Shown here: positions 44,501 through 59,500 of the stretch, piece after piece
Layout: every line of letters begins with the position of its first letter
Numbering within the stretch: position 1 is the first letter of the stretch
NCBI GenBank assembly: GCA_936440205.1
Contig: OW387148.1
Coordinates: 13,633,961-13,697,960, forward strand
Source: Lepidonotus clava
Taxonomy: Eukaryota > Annelida > Polychaeta > Phyllodocida > Polynoidae
Direction of reading: 5' to 3'
Length of the DNA: 64,000 bases
Notes under the pieces: model-generated
The model's input: the letters and a program-made list of their open reading frames with translations, nothing else
What the model was told of the DNA's origin: nothing
The model's database searches: none
Translations under genes and position numbers: made by a program

Positions 44501-47500
44501 CCCTCTAGGGGTGCCAGTTTAGCTCCAGAAATAATCAACGAAAAAAAGAGGGCACACACCTGTAGGCATGCACAGGCATAACCCAGTCATAACTTATGTT
44601 TGATTGTTGTGTTTGACAAACAAGAAAGTCCAGGTTCTCTTGGTGGTTTTGTATTTGATGAAGATACATTTATGTTGTCATGATACAGAGTGACAGGGGT
44701 TCCCCTTGGCACTTGGCCCCAGCTTGAAAGCTGCTCAACATGCTGAGCAGTTGGGTATATATAGCGACCTGTACACTTAGGCCCCACCCTCTGGTGTGTG
44801 ACTTTGACAGGGAATTATATTAACTATATAGGTTTCTTGACAAAGAGTAATGTCTTAACATTTAAAATTGCATAGTCCCTGGTGGGGCTCTAACAGAGGG
44901 GGAACCACTACTATGTTACAACCCCATGTGACCCTAAATCCATCCTTGCAAAAGCATGCTTTTATTCATTTCTTTGGATCTTTGATAAGTTTAGTTATCT
45001 TTACTTATACAAATAGGATTAATGTTCATATGTGGCATTATATATGTCGCAATGAGTAGCGCTGAACAAATTTCCATACCTTCACAGTCAGGGAAGTCTA
45101 TGGACCCATTCCACACACCTCCGTCTAAGCACTCTAGTGTGACAGAGATATTGTGATTGGGAAACCAGAATGCAGGCATACAAGTGACCTCCACTTGAAC
45201 GCCATACACTGCCAGAACTGAGCTCAGGCCACCATGTCCAGGGGGTTTTAACAATGGACACACATCAACTGGAAATAGCAACATATTACAATGTTCATTA
45301 AAGGATCTGATTAGACAAACATCTTCAACTGATTGATCTTGGCTATGTGTAATGTCTCATGGAAGCTCAGGGAGATGATGTGCCAATCCTCATTTTAAAA
45401 TATTATCTGTAATTTCTTAGAAAAGCTATATTTTCAAATTCTGGATCACAGGAACTCTTGCTTACAAACAAAATTATGTGCTTGTAAAATTAACTGAAGT
45501 TGATTAGCTTAAACTGACTGTAGCACTTGTCATTTCCATGTAGCTGCCAAATACCCCCGATACATAGGAAGGTTTTGTGCTTTGTTCCGTCTGTAAAGTG
45601 GTGGCCACGTTCACACCAAACATCAACAGGCTGTGAACTCCTCGTCCAATATTTCCCCAGCCTGGCTTTTTCAATCCAGGGAAATGGCCCACAATTGTTG
45701 ACTGAAAATATTTAAACAAGAGCCATACTACATTCTTTTCATTTAACAAATAATATTGTGAAAATGAGGTTTTTTGCTAAAGCATCTTATATTGATAGCT
45801 TGTGTAATGATTTCAGTGAACAAGATAATACCTCCACAACCATATAAATGAAAATAGAAGTGTTCCCAAAGTATGTAATATAACCTGTTCAATCCGTTAA
45901 GTCATTTTTAGAAATTGCAATCCATATAATTTCAGTTGATATCAATATTGCTCAGTTATTATTCTAAAGGGGTGCTTTAAGTAAAATTCAACCAAAATCC
46001 TTATCAAAGTTACGCGCCACAAATATGGAGTCTTAGACTCTCTCATATTTCTTGTGCTGGTGAACGAAATTGAAATTGCTGGAATAAAGGAGAAAACCAA
46101 GAATACAAAGTCATACAACTTAATTCTCCTGACTATAGATTTCCTGCAGGCCATGGCCATGAGCCAGTTAGATTTTTGTTGACATAAACCTTATGAAAAT
46201 AACCATTTTTAAGCCAAAAAGGCCTATATATTTATATGCAATGACAGATAATTAAAATGAGTACCAGAAGGGAAAATACTAAATGTAAGGTTCTCAATCA
46301 TGCCAAGCCAAGAGTTACCTAAACCTTGCTTAAAAGTTCACTTTTGCGACAATTTACCCAGAACACATCTTGAATATAATCTCCAAGTGCATCAGAATGC
46401 AGAAAAATGGCTATCTTTGGTAGTGAGAAAAAATACATCATATTATATGTCACACCACTACGTACCATTGCAGCCTATCATTGCAACATCATGCCCGCTG
46501 TACTGAGTCCTCCAAGTGTATGACTGATCATAAAACAGTCTGAAAATCTTCTGTCCATCATGTGCCTGCGACCCAATAACACATTCATATACAAACCATT
46601 TGAAGCCGTGAGCCACTAGGTGCACTTCTGGATATATAGGTGGTGGAGGACATAGACATGGAACGCATTGCAATTCACCACCAATCCACTCAAAGCTGGT
46701 GCTACAAACTAATGTTCGAGAAACTGTTCTGTCAGCAAGTTCATAGCCCGTATCACATGTGTAGATGGCCACGTCACCCGAAGCTGCCCCTGAGACGGAC
46801 AGTCGACTGTGTGCTACTGGTGGGGGATACTCACAGGCAAACTTCACAGGCTCCACTACATTAATGAAATATAAATTGCGAGTCACAAAATGTTGAATTG
46901 CAAAGACTGCACACCACATGTATCTATATCTCAGTGTTTCTCAAACAATTGTGCATGATGACTATGATATATCATGATATATTTATTATCAAATCAGATT
47001 TATCATAAATTGTACATTTAAAAACTTATACATATCACCTCTTGTAAATGGGTGTACTCCAATAAAAAAAGATGCTTGTCTTTTAGCTTGTATTGCCATA
47101 ATGACAGTTCATTAAAGGACTTCAAGTTATTGTCAGTTAATCTTTATTTGTCAATATTCACATTCATGTTAATATTTCATATTGTCTAATATTGTCTAAT
47201 ATTCATACAATAAAAAATCTTTAAGGGCGGACATCTGGCCAAGGCTCAAACCCACCCTCATGTTTGTTTAAGTTTATTTTATGTCGTATTAAATAATGAT
47301 ATGTTTCACATTGTATTATATACCTATGCTACTATATGTTGTTGTTGTTTCTGGATTTGCAGTAAATGGTGCCTCAGTCACTTGAGTAGCAGTTGTGGTG
47401 GATATTACTTCTTCTGAAAGAATAAAATGAGCATGAGTCAACATGGTATCGATGGATGTGCAATGGTCACACCAAAACGAATGTCACACCATTCATTTGA

Positions 47501-50500
47501 AAGGTGACATTGATTGATATACTATAGTATCTGTGATATATGTTCAATATACAAAAAAGAACTATTCAGGGTGCCACCTGGACGGTAAACTATAAACTAC
47601 CAAGAAATATATGTCTTTCTGTCATTTTTGACTTCTAAGAAGTATCTTGTTATTAAGAACATACTTGTTATTACAATTTCCCCTTGTTTGATTAATCCTG
47701 AATCTGGTTATCAATCATTACGTAATCAAAATATCCTCTTTTGTGAATTTCCTGTGATAACTTTCTTCAGGAACTCTGTTTAACAGTTGCATATATCTTT
47801 TAAAGGATAATCATGAGTTAGATTTCTTTTTCTAAGTTCACAATCATCTCACCGATGCAGGCTACAGTCACGTTAGACCATTCTGCAGTCAAGGCGTTAA
47901 GCGGACTGACATCACATGATATGATCACTGATTCTGTGTCATCGTTAAAGTGATACCCCGAGTCACAGGTCACCGTGGCATTACTACCAAGCGTTGTCCC
48001 TGTTGCTTGTATGTTGGCATTTGGTATTGTTGGTGGAGGGCCACAATCAGTGTCTAAAGAACACAAACAACAAAGAGAAAAACTAAAGATCCCAAGTTAC
48101 AATAGGACATCATAACCAGAAATCTTGGTACTAAGGGTGTAGCAACAGCTATGCTTGCATAGGGACTCTCAGTTACGTCAAAAAAACTAGTACTTAAAAA
48201 GACTTGTAGAGAATTATTTGATATTGTAGCACTTCAATAACCTACCTATACAGTGAGTGGAACCATTCCAATGACCCTCTTCATTGCATGTGATCACACC
48301 ACCTAGAGTAATGTAATATCCAGGGTAGCATTCAATATACAGTACTTCTCCATACATGTATGTAGGCCTTTCAGGTGAAGCCTGCCCAAGTGGCTCCACT
48401 GGGAAAGTTGCATTTACTGCACTTGACTTAGGCCCAGATATTTCATTCTGTGTTGATGAGTTGTTCATTGAATCCCCATTTGATGAGGAGTATGAGGTAC
48501 TGTTTTTGATCTCACCATTGCTGATATTGGGGGCTGGACAGTGAATATCTGTGAGATAACAAACATGTATGTTTTGTTGTTGGTTTCAGATTGAAGCTCA
48601 GTAGCTCTGGAGCAGTGAATATTTCACCATGCTCCTTAATCATTGAAGTTTTTAGAAGATAAAGACCATATCACTGCATTTTACAGAGGCAGGTGTTCTT
48701 GCACATGCAAAAGGAAATGTTCTCTTTTTGTGTTAATACATAACAAATTCAGAAGATTAATTCTACATGACTGATTATGATTTTGTTACAATACTTATCA
48801 TTAGGCTTTAGATACAGTGAGGTTATATTGCAAATTCATAATGTTGTAGGTACTTTATCTGTAGAATAACTATACATACACTGGCAGTCTTCTAGGGTTC
48901 CATCCCAAGTTCCCTCATGTGAGCATGTGATGGTCTGTGTATTGCCCTGTGAGGTGTAGGACCCTAGAGGGCAGAAGAAGGTAACTTCATCCTCAAAGTA
49001 GAAGGTGGTACTGTTTGTCGGTACCTCCGGGTAGCCAATGTTGAGGACAGGTACCGCCCCGCATTGTATCCCTATTCGTGGAATTAAAACAAGTAAGCTG
49101 CATGTTTTCAGTGGTTATAAATAAGAATGATGTGATAGAGAATATGATGATGATTGTCGCTCCACAATTTTTCAGATAAATCAGTCTTTTGAGGTTGATG
49201 ATGGACTGTGACTTTATCTATGGGGGTGGAAACAGCGGTAAGGTAGGGTTGTGTAACAGGCACAGCCCAGGCTTGAACCTGGGCCCTGCATGCTAGTTGA
49301 GCATGTTGACCACTACACCACCACCCCCTATGTGATAGAGAATAGTTTGGTAAACCTATACGATTAGTAACTTAAGTACCAATGTAATCTATTGTAATTT
49401 ATTGTCTGTTCTGCTTACAAAAATTACTGGCTTATATATCTATTTGAATTGCCTTAACTTACGAAAAGGCACAAGTAAATACAGGTCAATTGATATTGCA
49501 CTATTCATAAGCAATCTCCATGTATTCTGTTTTCCATGATCCTCAGGACTAAAATGTGAAGTGAGATCTGAGGTTCTTACTTGCACATGAAAATGTTTCC
49601 CTGTCAGGTAACCATGCAAACATGTCTGTCATATTGTTATCCAGAGAACATGTAATGTTAACTGATGAAGAATTATCTCTGAATCTGAAGCCTGGAAGAC
49701 AGTTTACTTGAAGGATGTCTCCGTAGAAATAGCGGGATGCATTCTGTGCGAGGCCATTTTCGGTTAAAATTGCCATTCCGTAATCAGGATTTCCATCACA
49801 TGTAATTACTAAAAATGAAAAATGTTTCTCAGCATCAGATCTAGAAATTTGTGTCTTGAACAGACTCAAAAGAAAATTTATAATTCAATATAAGCTAAAT
49901 TATTCAATGAAAGAAGCCCACACTTCTAAATCTGACAAAAATATGGTATTTTTATGTACGCAGGTGAAAATTCTACATCCGTGCTAGTTGTAGAATTAAA
50001 GATTAAGTAGGAAATACTGAATTGAGGATTGGCAAAAGACTGGCATGAATGAGGTCATTGCTCTGGCCTGTGGCCCTTTGAATAAACAAGGAGATATTGA
50101 TTGACAAGTAAATGTAGCCATCCAAATCTAATGTACAGAACACATTTACAGTACTTTTTCAAATTAGATTATTATAAATCATGCAAAATCATGTAAAATG
50201 TCATTTTCTTTAAAACTCCATTTGCTACAAACAAATGGAGATGTTACCATCTCTTATTGAATTCTTCTGAGTTAAGGGCTAGATTTCATGGCTGATACTT
50301 CACTACTAATAGGTTATCCAACAGTACACCAACAGCCTATGACTGATACCCAGAGGCCAAGTACATTTCCCTCCTTGCAGAGGCAACCACTTACCTCCAT
50401 CCAAACTGCACAGATTATACCTACAGGCAAATTCCCCATGACCTGGACATTGATCAATGTCACTGTGAAGCCATCCAACCAACGCAACCGAACATGGCGA

Positions 50501-53500
50501 GGGACACGGTTGTTTTTTCATGACAAAGTAGCTCGTGGCATCATTGACATCTGAACTGGGGCAGAGATCGACACCACAAAGAAAACTGTCATTGTTACTC
50601 TGCTCCAACACCGTGCCATTAACATCGAGACAGTCACTACCTAATTCTATGGCCCAGGCAGACCCACTGCTGTTCTGGCAAGAGTTGTAAGGTCCAACAT
50701 ACATGATCTGGTTACTCAATGACTCGCCCATACACAGAGACATGTGGCAGAGCCCACCATCATCGTTCCCTGATGGCGGGCAGGTGGCGTTGGGAGTCCT
50801 GGTGGTTGTATATACAGGTAGGGCACCATCGATACTGGAACAGTTCTGAGTGGTCTCAGGGTAGAAGAAATAAGGTAGAGACGCTGAAATACAAATACTT
50901 GGGAAATGAAAGGGAGTTCAGTCTAAGGCTGCATTGTGAAATCATAGTCCTTCTGTAAAGGGTCTTTACCAAGAAAAACAATGCATCAGTTGACCCCTTA
51001 TGCACTAAAATACACATTTAGGTCAGTTTTCAATTTTCATTGAAAAATGAGTTTGTGTTTGAGAATAAACATTTACATTTTCTCAAGAAGTCTTATAATA
51101 ACAAGAACATATTCTTCATGTAGCATACAAGGAATATGATCAACTAGGTAAGAAAGTGCTAATCAAGAACAAAGAAGTATGCTTAGTCATTTGTTATAGT
51201 CGGGAGACTATCGGATGCCTCGATGGAAGAACACAAATTCTCATTAGATCGAAATTTAAACTGATCCTCATTTCTCCCACCATGGAGGCTCATGGAGGAA
51301 CCAAAATTGAACAGAATACATATTTACCAATACACCAATGCTCAGGCTCTGACCAGATGTTAACTGCAGGTGAGTTTTCATCAAAAGAACAGAAGAAGGT
51401 TGTTGAGCTGGTGTCGTCATCCATCTTATAGCCATCTATACAGGAATAGTAGGCCGATCCACCATGCTGGTTGTCTATCACGGATACAGTCCCGCCGTGC
51501 ATTGCGGTAGGCATGTCCAAGCAGATATTAACTGCAGAATAGACATACGAGATACATAAATGTGTCTACATATGTATGTTGTATGATATGTATTAATACT
51601 GTGCAGTGACTGTATCAAAGTCAAACCTCAAATGTTTGGTGGACAAGAAGTTTTTAGTCAGAGTTGTAGAATTTGTGTTATATCAGCATGTTTTGATCCT
51701 TTCAGACCTTCATCAGTATTGTATTAATAATTGATAAATGTGATGATTTATAATAGATGTGTAACACAGAGAATAAATTGCATAAGTTTTTTTTATGCTA
51801 CCCAAGTCTGATATATATACAGGAAAAGTATGCTAACCATTTTATCTCATGAATTAAGAATTGAATTAATACAATAAAAGTTCAAAGGTAAAACTCAGGC
51901 CAGACACCACCTAGTACCTATAACATATATAGGAAGCAAACAGAAGAATTGTCCTCCATTCTTACCTGTGCAGATAGTGTCATTGTACTCCTCCAAGTGC
52001 CACTGGCCATCTGTCAGACAGACCAGGAACTTGTCCACTACCCGAGTGCCCTCCAGGTGAGTGCCATTCAGACATCGATACCTCACTCGGTCCGGGAAAC
52101 TCCAACCAGGAGGCTGGACCTGGTTAACTATGAGCATCTCAGACCCTGCGATATTAACTGGGTTTTCAGGACAATCCACTCCTGAAAAAAATATGTTTCA
52201 TAAGACATTGCAACTTAAAAGCTGTGTTTACAGTCATACATCTGTTTATAAAAGGTCATTATCTAGTTATGGATATATTATCTGGTGGTTTTAGCACCAA
52301 CAAGGAGGAGGAGGTGGAGGAGGAGAAGGGAGAAGATGATGATGATGAAGAAGAAGAAGAAGAAGAAGAAGAAGAATGAAGAAGAAGAATGAGAAGGAGG
52401 AGGAGAAGGAGCAAAAGAAGAAAAAGGAGGAGAAGGAGAACAAAGTGAATGAGAACATTGGTTGACATTCAGTTGCAGGTCACTGGTACAGACAGGAGGT
52501 GAGGTCCAGCTGGCTGTCTTATTGTCCTCATTGGCTGTACAGGTCAGGGTGAAGTAGGAGGAGGAGGAGGCCTAGGAGGAGGAGGAGGAGGTACTTACTG
52601 GTACAGACAGGAGGCGTGGACCAGCTGGCTGTTTTATTGTCCTCATTGGCTGTACAGGTCAGGGTGAAGTAGGAGGAGGAGGAGGAGGAGGAGGAGGAGG
52701 AGGTACTTACTGGTACAGACAGGAGGCGTGGGCCAGCTGGCTGTCTTATTGTCCTCATTGGCTGTACAGGTCAGGGTGAAGTAGGAGGAGGAGGAGGAGG
52801 AAGAGGAGGAGGAGGAGGAGGAGGTACTTACTGGTACAGACAGGAGGTGTGGACCAGCTGGCTGTCTCATTGTCCTCATTGGCTGTACAGGTCAGGGTGA
52901 AGGAGGAGGAGGAGGAGGAGGAGGAGGAGGAGGAGGAGAGGGAGGATGAGGAGTGGGAGGAGAAGGTACTTACTGGTACATACAGGAGGCGTGGACCAGC
53001 TGGCTGTCTTATTGTCCTCATTAGCTGTACAGGTCAGGGTGAAGGAGGAGGAGGAGGAGGAGGAAGTACTTACTGGTACAGACAGGAGGCGTGGACCAGC
53101 TGGCTGTCTTATTGTCCTCATTGGCTGTACAGGTCAGGGTGAAGGAGGAGGGGGAGGAGGAGGAGGAGGAGGAGGTACTTACTTGTACAGTCAGGAGGCG
53201 TGGACCAGCAGGCTGTCTTATTGTCCTCATTGGCTGTACAGGTCAGGGTGAAGTAGGAGGAGGAGGAGGAGGAGGAGGAGGAGGAGGAGGTACTTACTGG
53301 TACAGACAGGAGGTGTGGGCCAGCTGGCTGTTTTATTGTCCTCATTGGCTGTACAGGTCAGGGTGAAGTAGGAGGAGGAGGAGGAGGAGGAGGAGGAGGT
53401 ACTTACTGGTACAGACAGGAGGTGTGGACCAGCTGGCTGTCTTATTGTCCTCATTGGCTGTACAGGTCAGGGTGATGTAGGAGGAGGAGGAGGAGGAGGA

Positions 53501-56500
53501 GGAGGAGGAGGAGGAGGAGGAGGAGGAGGAGGTACTTACTGGTACAGACAGGAGGCGTGGACCAGCTGGCTGTCTTATTGTCCTGATTGGCTGTACAGGT
53601 CAGGGTGAAGTAGGAGGAGGAGGAGGAGGAGGAGGAGAAGGAGGAGGAGGTACTTACTGGTACAGACAGGAGGTGTGGGCAAGCTGGCTGTCTTATTGTC
53701 CTCATTGGCTGTACAGGTCAGAGTGAAGTAGGAGGAGGACGAGGAGGAAGGGGAGGAGGAGGAGGTACTTACTGGTACAGTCAGGAGGTGTGGACCAGCT
53801 GGCTGTCTTATTGTCCTAATTGGCTGTACAGGTCAGGGTGAAGTAGGAGGAGGAGGAGGAGGAGGAGGAGGAGGTACTTACTGGTACAGTCAGGAGGTGT
53901 GGACCAGCTGGCTGTTTTATTGTCCTCATTGGCTGTACAGGTCAGGGTGAAGTAGGAGGAGGAGGAGGAGGAGGTACTTACTGGTACAGACAGGAGGCGT
54001 GGGCCAGCTGGCTGTCTTACACCTCATTGGCTGTACAGGTCAGGGTGAAGTAGGAGGAGGAGGAGGGGGAGGAGGGGGAGGAGGAGGAGGAGGTACTTAC
54101 TGGTACAGACAGGAGGTGTGGACCAGCTGGCTGTCTCATTGTCCTCATTGGCTGTACAGGTCAGGGTGAAGTAGGAGGAGGAGGAGGAGGAGGGGGAGGA
54201 GGAGGAGGTACTTACTGGTACAGACAGGAGGCGTGGACCAGCTGGCTGTCTTATTGTCCTCATTGGCTGTACAGGTCAGGGTGAAGGAGGAGGAGGAGGA
54301 GGAGTAGGAGGAGGAGGTACTTACTGGTACAGACAGGAGGCGTGGGCCAGCTGGCTGGCTTACACCTCATTGGCTGTACTGGTCAGGGTGAAGTAGGAGG
54401 AGGAGGAGGAGGAGGGGGAGGAGGAGGAGGTAGTTACTGGTACAGACAGGAGGCGTGGACCAGTTGGCTGTCTCATTGTCCTCATTGGCTGTACAGGTCA
54501 GGGTGAAGGAGGAGGAGGAGGAGGAGGAGGAGGAGGAGGAGGAGGTACTTACTGGTACAGACAGGAGGTGTGGACCAGTTGGCTGTCTCATTGTCCTCAT
54601 TGGCTGTACAGGTCAGGGTGAAGGACGAGGAGGAGGAGGAGGAGGAGGAGGAGGAGGTACTTACTGGTACAGACAGGAGGTGTGGACCAGTTGGCTGTCT
54701 CATTGTCCTCATTGGCTGTACAGGTCAGGGTGTAGGAGGAGGAGGAGGAGGAGGAGGAGGTACTTACTGGTACAGACAGGAGGCGTGGACCAGCTGGCTG
54801 TCTTATTGTCCTCATTGGCTGTACAGGTCAGGGTGAAGGAGGAGGAGGAGGAGGAGGAGGAGGAGGAGGTACTTACTGGTACAGACAGGAGGTGTGGACC
54901 AGCTGGCTGTCTCATTGTCCTCATTGGCTCTACAGGTCAGGGTGAAGTAGGAGGAGGAGGAGGAGGAGGAGGTACTTACTGGTACAGACAGGAGGTGTGG
55001 ACCAGCTGGCTGTCTCATTGTCCTCATTGGCTGTACAGGTCAGGGTGAAGGAGGTGGAGGAGGAGGAGGAGGTACTTACTGGTACAGACAGGAGGCGTGG
55101 ACCAGCTGGCTGTCTTATTGTCCTTATTGGCTGTACAGGTCAGGGTGAAGGAGGAGGAGGAGGAGGAGGGGGTGGAGGAGGAGGTACTTACTGGTACAGA
55201 CAGGAGGTGTGGACCAGCTGGCTGTCTTATTGTCCTCATTGGCTTCACAGGTCAGGATGAACTCAGTCTCCAGTAAAGTACTGTCTACGATGAAGAACAG
55301 GTCTGCAATTTGATAAATTCAAGAGAGAAATGTTTTGGTTGTTAAAGGTACAGTAGACTACAAGAAAAAACGACATACTTCACCCCACAAGAGGTCAAGT
55401 TTTAATGTTTGAGTTAAGTGCAGTCAGCAGTCAAAGAGGCTTATTTCTATTTATGTTCCATCGCTTAGCGAGCATGAGATATTTAATTTAGATATATGAA
55501 GGTAAAGATAATAGTCCATCTCTACCGATTTCTTTATTTAATTTTGCACCAATAATAGATCTTTTTTTACATGGAACATATTTCAAAATAGCTTCAAAAG
55601 CACTGCTATATATTGATGTACTGCCAATTCTCACAAGAAGACATGTGGATAGCTTTCTTCAAGTCTTAAATACAAAAAAATCAAAATGTCCAACCGGAAT
55701 TCCAGTCTTATTACATACTGGGTACCCCTAGACTGGGTGCATGGCCTCGATTGAAATATGACCCTGGTTCCTAGTACTAACGACCTTCACCTTGACTGCC
55801 TTTGGGTCCACCTAGCCAAGATGGTGACAGCAGAATATGTGGAATTAAAAGCAGTGCGCTTTTCAAAGTTTACCAAAGATTTCCCTTTTATTCCTTTATT
55901 GTGATCATCAGGTTATTGGGAATGATCACAAATGTGAATGAGACATGCACGCTATAAAATGAAGAAGGCGCACCTACACTTCAGTGATGGCTACCAATTA
56001 CTAGAAACCAGGCCTACTCTCTGATAGACCTATCCGTCCATGCTAAGGGTACACCCTGACAGAGCTTCCTACCTATGCCGCATGTATAGTTAGCGGTAGA
56101 TGGAGCCACAAGACCAGTGTCATTAGTTCGGACAGCATAGCTGAAGACTGGGAAGTCTGTACACTGGACAGCTAGTTAAAGAGAAAGAGACCAAACTATC
56201 ATATAACATAATAACAAGTTTGAGCATGGTAGCAGATGACTTAAATTTCAACAAAACCAGCTCATCAGTGAGCTTTATATGGAGTTAAGCAGGGTCCCAA
56301 CAGAACAGCCAAGTGAAGGAAATGTGTGTAGTCAGCCAAACCTGTCATAATTTAATTCAGGAATGGCATATCATCCCTCTAAGAATCATAAGTATTTACC
56401 AAATATATTACACAATGTATATTAAAATCATAATTTTCTGAATATTAAGTATAGGATATATCAAATATATAATAAGGTCAGTACTACATCAGAGTTTATG

Positions 56501-59500
56501 GTAATTAGACAGTTAGCACTCCCCCTGCCCCTTTTGGTCAGTTGTAATCAGATCACTGACCACTGCAAAATGGTCCCTTCCAGGCAAACAGTGACGTAAC
56601 AAGCAGGTTCTGTGACCATTTTTCTTTGGTCAGTCTGTTACCTGCCCAATTTTCATGTAACAGTTACATCTCTTACCCTTAGGTTCAGACTCTTCTAGAC
56701 AGAGCAAATGGAAAGTTAACACTAGGTGGCCACCGACAACCATTGTTGGTTGTTCTGTGGAAACCTGCCTATAATCAAGTTGTCAGCCAACTTGTGGAAC
56801 TTGCCCACCAACAATTATGACAGAGATATGTCTTCTTGTCATTGGTGGTATATCTTCCATAGCAAACCAATATGTTAAAAGATATTGTCATCTGCCAATA
56901 ATGCTGATTTTGTCATCAGCCAGCAACAAGTGATTGTTGGTGGCTGATGATGGCACTTGTCAACGAAATCAAAACCAGTCTTAAGCTGAAATAATCCTGT
57001 ATACCTGCAATTTTTTTAATGCAAGAAATGTGTTGTTAGCCAATCATTTTCCATTTAAGGGTCAGTTTTCATAATAGTGTTACCAGACAAGTGATAAACT
57101 ACATACAAATAACATTGAAATAATTCATCATATAGATAAAAGTGCTGTTGGGTTAAAAGTGCATACCGAAAGTGCTCTTGTACAATACTTACGAATGCAC
57201 GTGGGGAGGCGAAAAGTTGAATGGCAATTTAAGCAAGAATATGTCCTTTCACTTTGAAACGTGTCAAGCATATACCCAGGGAGACAAGTGTACGTTATGT
57301 TCACTGGAATACCATCCACCTCAAAACTATGCCACTCCCCATTGTTCAAATTAGGCGGACGTCTGCACCTATAACCTGAAGGCAAGCCATGAAATTCAAT
57401 TATATTTGACGGCTCAGAATTTCTGTGATAAAAAGACGGGTGTACTCTCTTCAGAAGTGCATGTTTCTGACTGTGATGTATAGGGCCTATAGTCTAGGAG
57501 ACAAATCCTCAAGTCAGTCCATAATATGGTTTTAACCTGCACATTCAGCCCCCTGATCTTTTGTGATTCTTTTTAGCTAATTGCCTTGGGCTGTAAATTT
57601 TGATAGTTACCAAGAATTTAGGTATACAAACACTGTCAAATTAAGCGATTCATTGTAATCTGGCAAAAATTGAGAATCACATCATTCCTTTGTTTCTCAG
57701 GAACTATGTAAGGTAAGATAACATGCCATAAGTCATTGGCATGCTGATCACAACAGTGCCCAAGGGTAGAAATGAGCTCTATATAGGCCCTAAAGGTCCC
57801 TTGATCAATTATTTTCACATTAAGGGCGGAAAAGGGATCTCAAGGTGTTCGATTTGGCACCTATAATTTTGGTGGTATATGTATAACATATAACACATAA
57901 ATAAAGAGGTATAAGTTTTCTCTGCATGATGATAATTATGTGTACTATTACCCAAAGGTCTCTGGCACATAAAGTAAAGCCTGTTATTTGGAGCCTTCAT
58001 CGCCAAGTCGTTTCGCGTCGGGGAGGCAGACCCACTGTGGTATGTGGCCAGCACACTCGTGTCATCGGGGTTGGGTGCACTACTCCAGTAGTTCTTAGTA
58101 ATGGCATATTCTGCAGTGAAATTGTCTATATCTATGAATTCAGCTGGGCAATACAATTAACAGATACTCATATGCAGTGTTTAGGGACACAATAAACAAC
58201 TCAAAAACTCAAAAACTGTCTGTCACCTCCTGTTAGTTTGTCTGTTCCTATGTTCTCATAAATTCACAAAAAATGCAACTCTAGTGGAATATTCAAAGTA
58301 AAAAGACAATATGTATGGATCCTGTTAATGTACAACATTTCACATAAAGTAACATTTTTAATATCTAGTCAGAACCCTTAACTTTCGCTATGTCACAATA
58401 AAAGGAACACAAAATTAGATATTTCTTGGTGTTCTGACTGCTAGCGATTCAGTAATTGCTGACTTTTCTCCAATAATACAGCAAAAGACAAAGGGTCTTA
58501 TTGGACCAATGACCCTTCTGCTCCCCATTTTGTTGACAATGCCAAAAATGGCAAAATAGAACCCAGTGATTTATTTAACAGTCTGCGCAGACTCTCATAG
58601 GGGGCACCACCATCATCAACTTGCACAGGGACACATTATGAGTTACTAATCTTTGCTTGTTAAAACCTTAATAGTTGAATAGGCGGTGGGATGGTGTAGT
58701 GGGTAAGCACTTTGCCTCACACATGGCTGGACCGGGTTCGAGTCTGGCCTTGCCTGCTACACCACCTTGTCTTGCCATCGTTTCCACCACTATAGATTTG
58801 ATCACAGTACTTTGTACAATCCAAAACCATGAGTTGGTCCTGATATATCTGAAAAGTTGCTGAGTGGACATTAAACTCCAACAATTTTCATGGTTGGTTG
58901 AGCACAACCTTTACCTGTATCATCATAGTCCCTCCAGGTTGGGGCCTGTCTGTTGTCCTTGTACCCTCCAAGCCATACTCCAACTGACTGATTTCTAGCA
59001 ATTCTGGTACAGAAAAATAACAAATCTAGATTGTTATCTTACAGTTACAGTTGAATGCAAGCAATAGTTTATTGTGTTGTTTAAGCCCCATCAGGAATAT
59101 ACACAGTTCACTAATACTAGGCACACATGTTCATGCCCATGTTAATGCAAACAAATCAGTTTTCATCTGAAATACCTGTATGAAATGTAATCTTATAAGG
59201 TCAATTTTTGAAATGATAGTCTCCAAAGAGGTAACCTGTTCCTTCGTAAAGCACATGTAGGCTATGTTTACACATGATGCCTGTATAATCTCATCATCTT
59301 CCAAACTTGCACTTCAAAAATATTACATATAAGCATTTATTGACCATAATAAGTCACATTACTTTCCTAAACATATGAAATGTGCAACGGCAGAAAGTAA
59401 AGAGGTTTCAGTGTACATCACATCCTTGACCGCATCCTTTTCCGCATCGTTCCGCGTGAAGGCGAGATGTCCATCATTGTATTTACAGTGGTCCTGACCT

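Noticed and set aside
54455-55048. 197-codon plus-strand frame rich in Gly and Glu
   Set aside because: It is the antisense reading of the gene B exon-fragment array and its GGA triplets.
58111-58143. Longer start for the third exon of lectin domain 2 in gene B
   Set aside because: An AG at 58,144 would add about 11 residues in frame, but the acceptor at 58,111 matches gene A's boundary exactly; kept as an alternative only.
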